A stretch of 64,000 bases of DNA, from the NCBI GenBank assembly GCA_019634595.1, contig JAHCBC010000001.1:372001-436000 (forward strand). The letters run 5' to 3'. This DNA is from Akkermansiaceae bacterium (GTDB taxonomy: Bacteria > Verrucomicrobiota > Verrucomicrobiia > Verrucomicrobiales > Akkermansiaceae). Positions within the stretch are counted from its first letter, which is position 1. The number at the start of each line of letters is the position of its first letter. The translations under genes were made by a program, and so were the position numbers. This document shows positions 9,401-15,919 of the stretch, in pieces. The notes below the pieces were generated by a model. It did no database searches and was not told the DNA's origin. It worked only from the letters and a program-made list of their open reading frames with translations.

Positions 9401-9922
9401 ATCATCATCAAAGGGGCGAAGTCGCCCGAGCGGCTGCTGGATGAGGTGACCCTCTTCCTGCACCAGGTGGTGTCGGAACTGCCTGCGGAGAAGCGCAGGC
9501 TCATCGAGAAGGCGACGAGCCGGGACGAAGCTCTGGAAGGCAGGAGGGTCCTCATCGCGGAGGATGACGTGAGGAACGTCTTCGCGCTGACCAGCCTGCT
9601 GGAAGGCCGCGGGGTGAAGGTCCAGATCGCCAGGAATGGCCGTGAGGCGCTGGAAGTGCTGGCTGACTCCCTCCAGGATCCCTCGAAGAAAGTCGATCTG
9701 GTGCTGATGGATGTCATGATGCCGGAAATGGATGGCATCACCGCGATGAAAGAAATCCGCCGGCGTCAGGAGTGGAAGAAGCTTCCCATCATCGCCCTGA
9801 CAGCGAAGGCGATGCGCAGCGACCAGGAACAGTGCCTGGCCGCCGGAGCGAATGACTACCTGGCCAAGCCGCTGGATGTGGAGAAGCTGCTCTCCCTGGT
9901 GCGTGTGTGGATGCCGCGATGA
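6464..9922 (+). CDS. CHASE3-GAF hybrid sensor histidine kinase with three receiver domains
   Basis: 1,152 residues from the ATG at 6464. A membrane segment (about 20-37) is followed by a CHASE3 sensor (about 45-190, with the family motif DAETGQRGYLITG). A second membrane helix ends in VMWLLRRH, then come a GAF domain (about 230-385) and a long Q/E-rich coiled coil (about 390-480). The HisKA domain has H-box MSHELRTPLN, and the HATPase_c has LLSNALKFTEKG, DTGIGI and GGTGLGLSI. Three receiver domains follow (about 755-870, 880-1000, 1030-1150) with acceptor aspartates in IVLDVGLP, MVLDLSLP and VLMDVMMPEMDG. The architecture implies an extracytoplasmic signal feeding an internal phosphorelay. 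First gene of a four-gene operon; the stop overlaps cheR by 4 nt (ATGA). Confidence 0.95.
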   Translation: MPLSQPAPLPITKKRTGNLPLYLGFVGAVVFFLLSGINAFRNTVALREGMRHVENTHTVIVSLESVLSFMKDAETGQRGYLITGNEDYLRPYFNAQTGVEAELVRLRKVTAGSPVHRDLLPKVEVLISAKFTELEETIKLRRERGFESALAVVATDRGRRVMDGLRDNLALMKQEERGIRGLRISEMEQAHQATIASGVITAVLGLVLSYAVMWLLRRHQEQRRRQEWSQAGRIELGASMAGEQRLEPLAEGVLHFLSRYVDAHAGVMFVSRKGRFERLAMVGTSEGGVPSKFEAGEGLLGRAVAEKSVQRIDDVPEGYLTVTSGLGEGVPRHLLVIPAKVDDTVNAVIELGFIHPLNEEKQQFLAQTSELVGMAVRSSLYRENLQELLEETQRQSEEVQTQSEELRVSNEELDEQTRALKETQARLELQQTEMEQINTQLEEQTQILERQKADLLDSKVALEIQAAEVEQASRYKSDFLANMSHELRTPLNSSLILAKLLSENRGGNLTEEQVKYAHTIESAGNDLLNLINDVLDLSKIEAGHMDISPVRVTLAEVSGNMRDIFEPIAREKGVKLTVEVDPNLPEAMETDPQRLEQILKNLLSNALKFTEKGEVVLRVGRGPRNQLSFKVSDTGIGIAAEKRRAIFDPFFQGDAGTSRKYGGTGLGLSISRNLARLLGGEMRLVSEVGKGSTFTLLVPEVWQAPAPGAVPAPVPAEKAPDLDRLLEETSRHAPAAPAAPPITEGTVPDDREALSGRGRVILVVEDDKSFAEIVYDLAREMSFECLVATSAEEALRLAKRFIPNAIVLDVGLPDNSGLIVLEQLKSDPNTRHIPVHVVSASDYTRTALSLGAVGYMMKPVKREQLVETFRKLEMKISQKVRRVLLVEDDPVQMDAMRDLLGSRDVEAVCARTAAECLEQLGGSTFDCMVLDLSLPDASGFALLEKLSMEHAYSFPPVIVYTGRVLSSEEEQRLRKYSKSIIIKGAKSPERLLDEVTLFLHQVVSELPAEKRRLIEKATSRDEALEGRRVLIAEDDVRNVFALTSLLEGRGVKVQIARNGREALEVLADSLQDPSKKVDLVLMDVMMPEMDGITAMKEIRRRQEWKKLPIIALTAKAMRSDQEQCLAAGANDYLAKPLDVEKLLSLVRVWMPR

Positions 9923-10755
9923 AATCAAGGGAATCGGAAATCGAGGAGATCGAGCTGGGGTTGCTGCTGGAGGCGATCTACAGGCGGTATCACTATGATT
10001 TCCGGGACTACTCGGAGGCGTCGCTGCGGCGGCGGCTCGGGCAGGCGTGCCTGCACTTCGGCCTGTCGAGTTTTTCCCAGCTCCAGCACCTCATCCTCCA
10101 TGAGGAGGGAATGATGGCGAAGATGCTCCAGTTCCTCACCGTCCAGGTGAGCGAGATGTTCCGGGATCCGTCGTATTTCCGCGCCTTGCGGGAAAAGGTG
10201 CTGCCCCATCTGAGGACCTATCCATCGCTGAAGGTCTGGGTTGCTGGCTGCAGCTCGGGTGAGGAACTCTACTCGCTGGTCATCACCTTCCGGGAGGAAG
10301 GACTGGAAGACCGGACGATCTTCTACGCCACTGACATCAACACGGATGCGCTGGAGAAGGCCCAGGCGGGCGTCTATGAACTGGACCGGCTGGCCCTTTT
10401 CACCGCGAACCACCGGGCCTCCGGCGGGCGCAGCTCCCTTTCCGACTACTACTCCACCGGTTACGGCCGGGCGATCTTTGACAAGAGCCTGCGGAAACGC
10501 ACCGTGTTCTCCGACCACAGCCTGGTGTCCGATGCGGTGTTCGCGGAGACGCAATTGGTGTCCTGCCGGAATGTCATGATCTATTTCAACCGGGAACTCC
10601 AGGACCGGGCCATCGGTTTGTTCAAGGATTCGCTGTCGAGGAAGGGGTTCCTGGGGATCGGTTCGAAGGAAAGCCTCCGTTTCTCCGCACATGCGGCGGG
10701 GTTCTCCGAGTTCGACCGGGATGAGCGGATCTATCAGAAGGAGGGCGGGGAATGA
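9919..10755 (+). CDS. cheR: CheR-type protein-glutamate methyltransferase
   Basis: 278 residues. CheR proteins transfer methyl groups from S-adenosylmethionine to glutamates of chemoreceptors. Visible are the N-terminal helical domain (YHYDFRDYSEASLRRRLGQA), then FRDPSYFRALREKVLP, the SAM-binding WVAGCSSGEELYSL, YATDINTDALEKA, and the RNVMIYFNRELQ and LGIGSKESL blocks. Near full length, with no pentapeptide-binding beta insertion obvious and no TPR. The ATG at 9919 overlaps the upstream stop; an in-frame ATG at 9907 is possible. No receptor or CheW gene is in the window, so the target is more likely the operon's own kinase than a flagellar system. Confidence 0.93.
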   Translation: MKSRESEIEEIELGLLLEAIYRRYHYDFRDYSEASLRRRLGQACLHFGLSSFSQLQHLILHEEGMMAKMLQFLTVQVSEMFRDPSYFRALREKVLPHLRTYPSLKVWVAGCSSGEELYSLVITFREEGLEDRTIFYATDINTDALEKAQAGVYELDRLALFTANHRASGGRSSLSDYYSTGYGRAIFDKSLRKRTVFSDHSLVSDAVFAETQLVSCRNVMIYFNRELQDRAIGLFKDSLSRKGFLGIGSKESLRFSAHAAGFSEFDRDERIYQKEGGE

Positions 10756-11357
10756 ATGCGGAGGTAAAGGTCAACGAGCCGTTTCCTGCGGTGGTCATCG
10801 GGGCATCCGTGGGTGCCATCGAGGCGCTCACCCGCATCCTGCCGACATTGCCCGCCGGGTTTCCCTGCGCGGTGATGGTGGTGGTGCATCTGCCCCGCCA
10901 CTCGGACAGCCTGCTTTCCGCGATCTTCTCCGAGCGCTGCATGATGAAGGTGAAGGAGGCGGAGGACAAGGAACCGCTGGTTCCCGGGACCATCTACTTC
11001 GCCGCGCCGGACTACCACCTGCTGGTGAACCCGGACTTCACGCTGGCGTTGTCATCCGACGAGCCGGTCCACTACTCGCGGCCATCGGTGGATGTGCTGT
11101 TCGAGTCCGCGGCGGCCGTCTTCGGGGATGGCCTCACCGGCGTGATCCTCACCGGCTCGAACGAGGACGGGGCCGCGGGCCTGGCGGCGGTGTCCGCCGC
11201 CGGTGGATATGCCCTGGTCCAGAACCCATCCACGGCGGAAGGACGGAACATGCCGGCCTCCGCCATCTCCGCGTGCCCGGCGGCCCATGTGCTGGATCTG
11301 GAGGGCATCGCGGCATTCCTCAACGCCATGAAACCATCTGGCGGCACCTTTTCCTGA
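10752..11357 (+). CDS. cheB: CheB-type methylesterase, catalytic domain only
   Basis: 201 residues: just the CheB_methylest domain, without the N-terminal receiver of chemotaxis CheB. The catalytic triad is visible: Ser19 in VIGASVGA, His46 in VVVHLPRHSD and Asp139 in LTGSNEDGAAGL. The RPSVDVLF signature near 110 is also present. It would demethylate or deamidate what CheR modifies. Having no receiver, it must be controlled by the neighbouring kinases through other contacts. The ATGA overlap with cheR indicates translational coupling. Confidence 0.95.
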   Translation: MNAEVKVNEPFPAVVIGASVGAIEALTRILPTLPAGFPCAVMVVVHLPRHSDSLLSAIFSERCMMKVKEAEDKEPLVPGTIYFAAPDYHLLVNPDFTLALSSDEPVHYSRPSVDVLFESAAAVFGDGLTGVILTGSNEDGAAGLAAVSAAGGYALVQNPSTAEGRNMPASAISACPAAHVLDLEGIAAFLNAMKPSGGTFS

Positions 11358-11360
11358 AAT

Positions 11361-12923
11361 ATGAGTTCCAAACCTGACATCAACTTTCTGCTGGTGGATG
11401 ACCTTGAGGCGAATCTCATCGCCCTGGAGGCCATCCTGAAAAAGGAGGGGCTCACCCTGCTGAAGGCCCGTTCCGGACGGGAAGCGCTGGAACTGCTGTT
11501 GGTGCATGAGATCGCGCTAGCCTTCGTGGACGTGCAGATGCCGGAGATGACGGGTTTCGAGCTGGCGGAAATGATGCGCGGCACGGAGCGGACGAAGGCG
11601 GTGCCCATCATCTTCCTCACGGCGGGCATCGTGGACCAGCAGCGGCGCATCCAGGGCTATGAGACGGGTGCGGTGGACTTCCTGCTGAAGCCCATCGACC
11701 CCGCGATCCTGCTGAACAAGGCGGGCATTTTCTACGACCTCGCCCGGCAGCGGCAGGATCTGAAGGAAAGCCAGACCCGGCTCCAGGATCTCAACGAGCG
11801 GCTGGCGGCGACGAACGAGCGGCTGGAGAAGGAGGACCGCACCAAGGATGAGTTCCTGGCGATGCTGGCGCATGAACTCCGCAACCCCATCGCCCCCATC
11901 CTCACGGGGGTGGACATTCTCCTGAGAACCCCCGGCGATACGGCATTGGTCGGGAAGGTGGCCGGGATGATGAAACGGCAGACCAGCCAGATGGCCCGGC
12001 TGATCGATGACCTGCTGGATGTCTCCCGCATCACCATGGGGAAGATCGAGCTGCGTATCGGAGAGATCTCCGTGGCGGAGGTGGTGGATGCCGCGGTGGA
12101 GTCGGTGCAGCCGCTCATCACCCGCATGGAACACCGGTTTTTCATGGTGAACGCCCCGGCCGGTTGGCGGATCGAAGCGGATACCCACCGCCTGGCGCAG
12201 GTGGTGGCGAACCTCCTGTCGAACGCGGCGAAATACACCCCGCGCGGCGGTGAGATCAGCATGCGGGTGCGGGATGCGGAGGGGAAGCTGGAGATTTCCG
12301 TAAAGGACAATGGCAAGGGCATCAGGCCGGAGCACCAGGCGGGCATCTTCGACCTCTTCGACCAAGGGGCTGCCGGGGCGAAGGACGGGCTGGGCATCGG
12401 CCTGACCCTGGTGAAGTCCCTGGTGGACATGCACGGTGGCGGGATTTCCCTGAGGAGCGAGGGGGAGGGGAAAGGTTCCGAATTCACCGTGGTCCTCCCG
12501 GGGCTGGTCAAGGCGGCCGCGGTGGACGGACAGGATCCGGAAGGGGAGCGGGACGCCGCATCCCCGCAGAAGCTCAAGGTGCTCATCGCGGATGACGGGA
12601 AAGCCACTGCTGACATCCTGAACATGTTTTTCATCATGGAGGGGATGGAAACCGCCGTGGCCTATGACGGTGCGCAAGCCATCAAGGCGGCGGAATCATT
12701 CGCCCCGGATCTGGTGTGCCTGGACCTGGGGATGCCGGTGGTGGATGGCTATGAAGCGGCGCGGAAGATCCGCAGCATCCGGCCGGGGGCATGGATCGTC
12801 GCCCTGAGCGGGTGGGGGAGCGAGGAGGACCGCAGACGGACCGCCGAGGCTGGCTTTGACGAGCATCTCACAAAGCCGGTGAACCCCGGCGACCTGCGCG
12901 CGCTGATGAAGCGGAGGTTCTGA
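11361..12923 (+). CDS. REC-HisKA-HATPase-REC hybrid kinase
   Basis: 520 residues, soluble. The N-terminal receiver (1-120, acceptor in AFVDVQMPEMTG) leads through a short coiled coil to HisKA (MLAHELRNPIAPIL) and HATPase_c (LLSNAAKYTPRGG, DNGKGI, GLGIGLTLVKSLV). It ends in a second receiver (about 395-515, LVCLDLGMPVVDGYEA). Such proteins receive phosphate at the first receiver, which then controls the kinase. It starts 3 nt after cheB, so it is the last gene of the operon. No DNA-binding output domain is encoded in the operon, so the final effector is elsewhere or is protein methylation. Confidence 0.95.
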   Translation: MSSKPDINFLLVDDLEANLIALEAILKKEGLTLLKARSGREALELLLVHEIALAFVDVQMPEMTGFELAEMMRGTERTKAVPIIFLTAGIVDQQRRIQGYETGAVDFLLKPIDPAILLNKAGIFYDLARQRQDLKESQTRLQDLNERLAATNERLEKEDRTKDEFLAMLAHELRNPIAPILTGVDILLRTPGDTALVGKVAGMMKRQTSQMARLIDDLLDVSRITMGKIELRIGEISVAEVVDAAVESVQPLITRMEHRFFMVNAPAGWRIEADTHRLAQVVANLLSNAAKYTPRGGEISMRVRDAEGKLEISVKDNGKGIRPEHQAGIFDLFDQGAAGAKDGLGIGLTLVKSLVDMHGGGISLRSEGEGKGSEFTVVLPGLVKAAAVDGQDPEGERDAASPQKLKVLIADDGKATADILNMFFIMEGMETAVAYDGAQAIKAAESFAPDLVCLDLGMPVVDGYEAARKIRSIRPGAWIVALSGWGSEEDRRRTAEAGFDEHLTKPVNPGDLRALMKRRF

Positions 12924-13019
12924 TTTCCGCCCGAAAACCGCCGGTTGTGAATAACCCTGCCGTGATCGCGTGATGGCGGCATGGCCGTTTTTGGGTATGG
13001 TCCGTCTGTCGCGCATGAC

Positions 13020-13087
13020 TCCCCCCCAATCAGGTGCGGCAACACAAATTCCCCCCGAAAAGAAGATCGGTAGGTGATTCCCCCCCA
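13020..13087. other. Three C-tracts spaced about 30 nt apart
   Basis: Runs of six or seven C occur at about 13021-13027, 13051-13056 and 13080-13086, each preceded by CT or TT and followed by an A/G-rich stretch. They lie between the signalling operon and the DUF3365 gene. On the minus strand they are evenly spaced G-tracts. Confidence 0.6.
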
Positions 13088-13113
13088 CAAGAGGCTTCAT
13101 CTACCGGTTTTTT
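13068..13113 (+). terminator. Probable terminator of the signalling operon
   Basis: CGGTAGGTGA at 13068-13077 pairs with TCATCTACCG at 13097-13106 (one G-T pair), followed at once by a T-run. The loop contains the third C-tract. Confidence 0.65.
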
Positions 13114-13183
13114 CGTTTCCGGACATCGCTGTCAACGTACCCGGTGGAAGGAATCGAGGAATCCAAGCGTATCGTAATGCGAT

Positions 13184-13714
13184 ATGATTTCCCTGATCCC
13201 GCGATGGTGCAACTGGTTCGGCCTGCTGGCGGTGCTTTCCTGGGCCGGTCTGACGGGGCGGATCTCCGCCGCTGGGGAGGAGCGATTGGTCGAGGAGGCG
13301 AAATTACGCTCCCAACTGCTTCATGAGGTGTTGCACGGCGCCCTGCAGGTGATGCACCGGGATTTTTTCAAGGAAGAGGAGAAATCGAAGATCCCGTCGG
13401 AATCCCTGGAAGATGTCTTCGAGGAGATGGAGAAGACCTGGGGGGTGAAGATCGAATGGCTGGCGGTGGACACCAAGGCCATGAATGTGGATCACCGGGC
13501 GGATGATGCCTTCGAGAAGAAAGCGGTGGAGGTGATCTCCTCCGGAGCGGAGGCGCATGAGATGAAAGAAGGCGCCTATTACCGGTATGCGGGGGTGATT
13601 CCCTTGGGAAACCGCTGCCTGAAATGCCATGTGCCGGATCGCACCAGCCTGGAGGAAAGGAAAGCCGCGGTGGTGATTTCCATGCCCCTCCTGCCCACAA
13701 AGCAGGTTCCTTGA
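13184..13714 (+). CDS. DUF3365 (Tll0287-like) haem-binding protein
   Basis: 176 residues. An N-terminal hydrophobic segment (WFGLLAVLSWAGLTG) acts as signal peptide or anchor. The rest matches the DUF3365 sensor-like fold, including GVIPLGNRCLKCHVPD with a single c-type haem motif C-L-K-C-H at about residue 150. Expected in the periplasm with covalently bound haem; family members are thought to sense redox state or small ligands. The usual fused kinase or cyclase partner is missing, though a CHASE3 kinase operon lies just upstream on the same strand, separated by a terminator. Confidence 0.82.
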   Translation: MISLIPRWCNWFGLLAVLSWAGLTGRISAAGEERLVEEAKLRSQLLHEVLHGALQVMHRDFFKEEEKSKIPSESLEDVFEEMEKTWGVKIEWLAVDTKAMNVDHRADDAFEKKAVEVISSGAEAHEMKEGAYYRYAGVIPLGNRCLKCHVPDRTSLEERKAAVVISMPLLPTKQVP

Positions 13715-13741
13715 ACGGAGTTGCGGGCTGTGCCAAGTGGT

Positions 13742-13987
13742 CTATCTGGGCCGCAGCTTCTTCGCCAGTTTGTTCCAAGCCTTGATCGCTTCGCCCGCAG
13801 TGGCGAAAATTCCCTCGCAGAGATTGGTTTTCCAAGCGACGCAGGCGGTGTTCGCGCACCGTACGGATGGACCTTGGCGGGAGCCGAGACGGGTTGTGCC
13901 TTCGGTCAGTTCCGGGAGAGTGTCACAGAACGGGCACGGGGATATCGCCTCTTCCGGAGGCTGCGGCTGGTCTGAGTGACTGCTCAT
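13742..13987 (-). CDS. Small Lar-like zinc-ribbon protein
   Basis: 81 residues. Two cysteine pairs, SPCPFCDTLPEL near the N-terminus and VRCANTACVAW in the middle, are followed by GEAIKAWNKLAKKL. This is the CPFCG...C..C...EAIEAWN layout of the Lar (restriction alleviation) and related phage zinc-ribbon families. The second pair is spaced CxxxxC rather than CxxC. Competing plus-strand frames over the same DNA show no family pattern. Function cannot be assigned; true Lar proteins modulate type I restriction, but no restriction genes are nearby. Confidence 0.68.
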   Translation of the reverse strand: MSSHSDQPQPPEEAISPCPFCDTLPELTEGTTRLGSRQGPSVRCANTACVAWKTNLCEGIFATAGEAIKAWNKLAKKLRPR

Positions 13988-14273
13988 GGTGCGGAGAGTA
14001 GCACAAAAACGGACAGTAATGGGTTACGCGATTACGTAATTGACAATATAAAGTGCTGATAGTGAGTGGTGTTATTTTACGTTGTAAATCAATCGTTTGA
14101 TTTATTATTGATTGAATTTGAGGCACATTTGACGGGAGAGCATCCGCACGACAAGGGGTGTCCGCGGAGGGCGGCTGGAGTGGGAAATTTTTGGAGTTCC
14201 TGAAAAAAACTCCGCGAATTTCGGCGTGACCGGGGTTTGTCTTGATGCTCCAGTGCTGCTGAACCTCACATTC
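13988..14273. other. AT-rich divergent promoter region with palindromes
   Basis: A marked AT-rich island between the Lar-like gene and the uridylyltransferase. It contains the perfect palindrome ATTACGTAAT (14031-14040), an imperfect repeat AATCAAT/ATTGATT around 14098-14120, and a TTGACA at 14040-14045 that could be a -35 box, without a convincing -10 at the right distance. Probably holds both divergent promoters and an operator. Confidence 0.45.
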
Positions 14274-15668
14274 ATGGGAAATTTCGACGCATTCCAATCA
14301 AAGATGGCGGCAGCGGGTATGGGCGACGCCGCGATCCGGGCCTTCCAGCGGAACCATGAAGCGCTGCTGCGCGATGAAACGGGGATGATCCCGGAAAGCT
14401 CCATCAAGCCCGCGCAGGGGATTCCGTCCTCGGAGGAACTGCGGGCGACGGAGGCGGGGAAAGCGCTGCTTTCCCAGGCGGTGGTCATCAAGCTCAACGG
14501 CGGCCTTGGAACCGGTATGGGTCTCCAGGGGCCGAAGAGCCTGCTGCCGATCCGGGACGGCGTGAACTTCATCGACCTGATGGTGCGGCAGATCCTCGAC
14601 CTGCGGAAATCCAGCGGCGCGAACGTGCGCCTGCTGCTGATGAACAGCTTCAGCACCAGCGGAGACACGCTGGCCCATCTGGAGAGATACGCGGCCGATG
14701 GCCTGGCGGATGCGTCCGAGGTGGAGCTGATGCAGAACCAGATCCCCAAGATCGACGCGGCCACGCTGGCACCCGTGGAGTGGCCGGCGGACCCGGAACT
14801 GGAATGGTGCCCGCCGGGACATGGCGATCTTTTTCCGGCGCTGGTCGGCAGTGGCTGGCTGGACCGCCTGCTGGCGGAGGGCGTGAAGTATACCTTCGTC
14901 TCGAACTCGGACAACCTCGGCGCGATCCTCGACCCGGCTTTGCTGGAGTACTTCGCGGCCTCCGGCGCACCTTTCATGATGGAGGTCACGCGGCGGACGG
15001 CGGCGGACCGCAAGGGCGGCCATCTGGCCGTGAGGAAAAGCGACGGGCGGCTGCTGCTGCGCGAGGTGGCGCAGTGCCCGGACGAGGACATCGACGCGTT
15101 CCAGAACATCGACGAACACCGCTTCTTCAACACCAACTCATTGTGGCTGCGCCTGGATCTGCTGAAGGAGCAACTGGAGGCGGACGCCGGCGTGCTGCCG
15201 TTGCCGATGATCAAGAACCGCAAGACGGTGGATCCACGGGACAAGAAATCCACACCGGTCATCCAACTGGAGGTGGCGATGGGTGCGGCGATCGAGTGCT
15301 TCGAAGGTTCCCTGGCGGTGGAGGTTCCTCGCAGCCGCTTTGCCCCGGTGAAGACCACCAGCGATCTGCTGGCCCTGCGTTCGGACGCTTACGAGATCCT
15401 CTCGAATGGCCAGGTGCGCCTTGCCGCGGAGCGGAACGGCATCCCGCCGGTGATCACGCTTTCCGACGACTACAAGCTGGTGGACCAACTGGAGCCGCTG
15501 GGCGTCCCCGGCCTGCTCAACTGCCGCTCGCTGGGAGTGGAGGGCCTGCTCCACTTCCAACCCGGTGTGATCATCGAGGGGGACGTGAAATTCACCCACT
15601 CCGGTCCGGAGCGGGTTTCGGTCAGCGCCGGAACCTACAGGGACGACTCCCTGCGCATCGACGGCTGA
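14274..15668 (+). CDS. UTP-glucose-1-phosphate uridylyltransferase, eukaryotic (UDPGP) type
   Basis: 464 residues. Makes UDP-glucose from glucose 1-phosphate and UTP for glycogen, trehalose and envelope polysaccharides. The nucleotide-binding loop reads KLNGGLGTGMGLQGPKSLLPI, followed by MNSFSTSGDT, GHGDLFPAL, FVSNSDNLGA and NIDEHRFFNTNSLW, the signature blocks of the plant and animal UGPase family. This family is unrelated in detail to bacterial GalU. A C-terminal beta-helix ends in GVIIEGDVKFTHSGPERVSVSAGTY. The start at 14274 (MGNFDAFQSKM) is preferred to an open frame back to 14226. Confidence 0.93.
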   Translation: MGNFDAFQSKMAAAGMGDAAIRAFQRNHEALLRDETGMIPESSIKPAQGIPSSEELRATEAGKALLSQAVVIKLNGGLGTGMGLQGPKSLLPIRDGVNFIDLMVRQILDLRKSSGANVRLLLMNSFSTSGDTLAHLERYAADGLADASEVELMQNQIPKIDAATLAPVEWPADPELEWCPPGHGDLFPALVGSGWLDRLLAEGVKYTFVSNSDNLGAILDPALLEYFAASGAPFMMEVTRRTAADRKGGHLAVRKSDGRLLLREVAQCPDEDIDAFQNIDEHRFFNTNSLWLRLDLLKEQLEADAGVLPLPMIKNRKTVDPRDKKSTPVIQLEVAMGAAIECFEGSLAVEVPRSRFAPVKTTSDLLALRSDAYEILSNGQVRLAAERNGIPPVITLSDDYKLVDQLEPLGVPGLLNCRSLGVEGLLHFQPGVIIEGDVKFTHSGPERVSVSAGTYRDDSLRIDG

Positions 15669-15919
15669 CGCCGCCAAGCAAAGGCCGCACCGGATAGCCC
15701 GAGCGACGCCAGCAGGATGGCGTGCGGCTCGGGGATCGAGGTGTATTTCAGGAAGACACTGTTCCCCGTGAGGCTGAGGCTGAGGGTGCCGCTGTCGTCG
15801 ATCACCACTCCGGAAAGGCCGGTGACCGCACCGGTGGCGGTGGCGATCCTCCATGAGTAGTCCGTGCCCTCATCGAAGTTCACGGCGAGGCCGCTATTGC
15901 ATGGGTAGTGGCAGGCAGG
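15635..15919 (-). pseudogene. Remnant of a PEP-CTERM secreted protein
   Basis: About 94 codons encode the tail of a verrucomicrobial PEP-CTERM protein: GLAVNFDEGTDYSWRIATAT, then beta strands, SIPEP, a hydrophobic helix (HAILLASLGLSGAAFAW) and a basic end (RRQPSMRR). Intact members are several hundred residues long with a signal peptide. Here the frame opens directly after the stop codon of the AcvB-MprF gene (TGA at 15922-15920), in the same frame and with no ATG, only an internal GTG at 15883. Its 3' end overlaps the uridylyltransferase gene by 34 nt. Most simply a 5'-truncated leftover of a deletion or rearrangement; a sequencing or assembly join is an alternative. Confidence 0.65.

Noticed and set aside
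14040..14125. A sigma-70 promoter built on TTGACA at 14040
   Set aside because: No -10 hexamer at 16-18 nt; kept only as a note in the AT-rich region entry.
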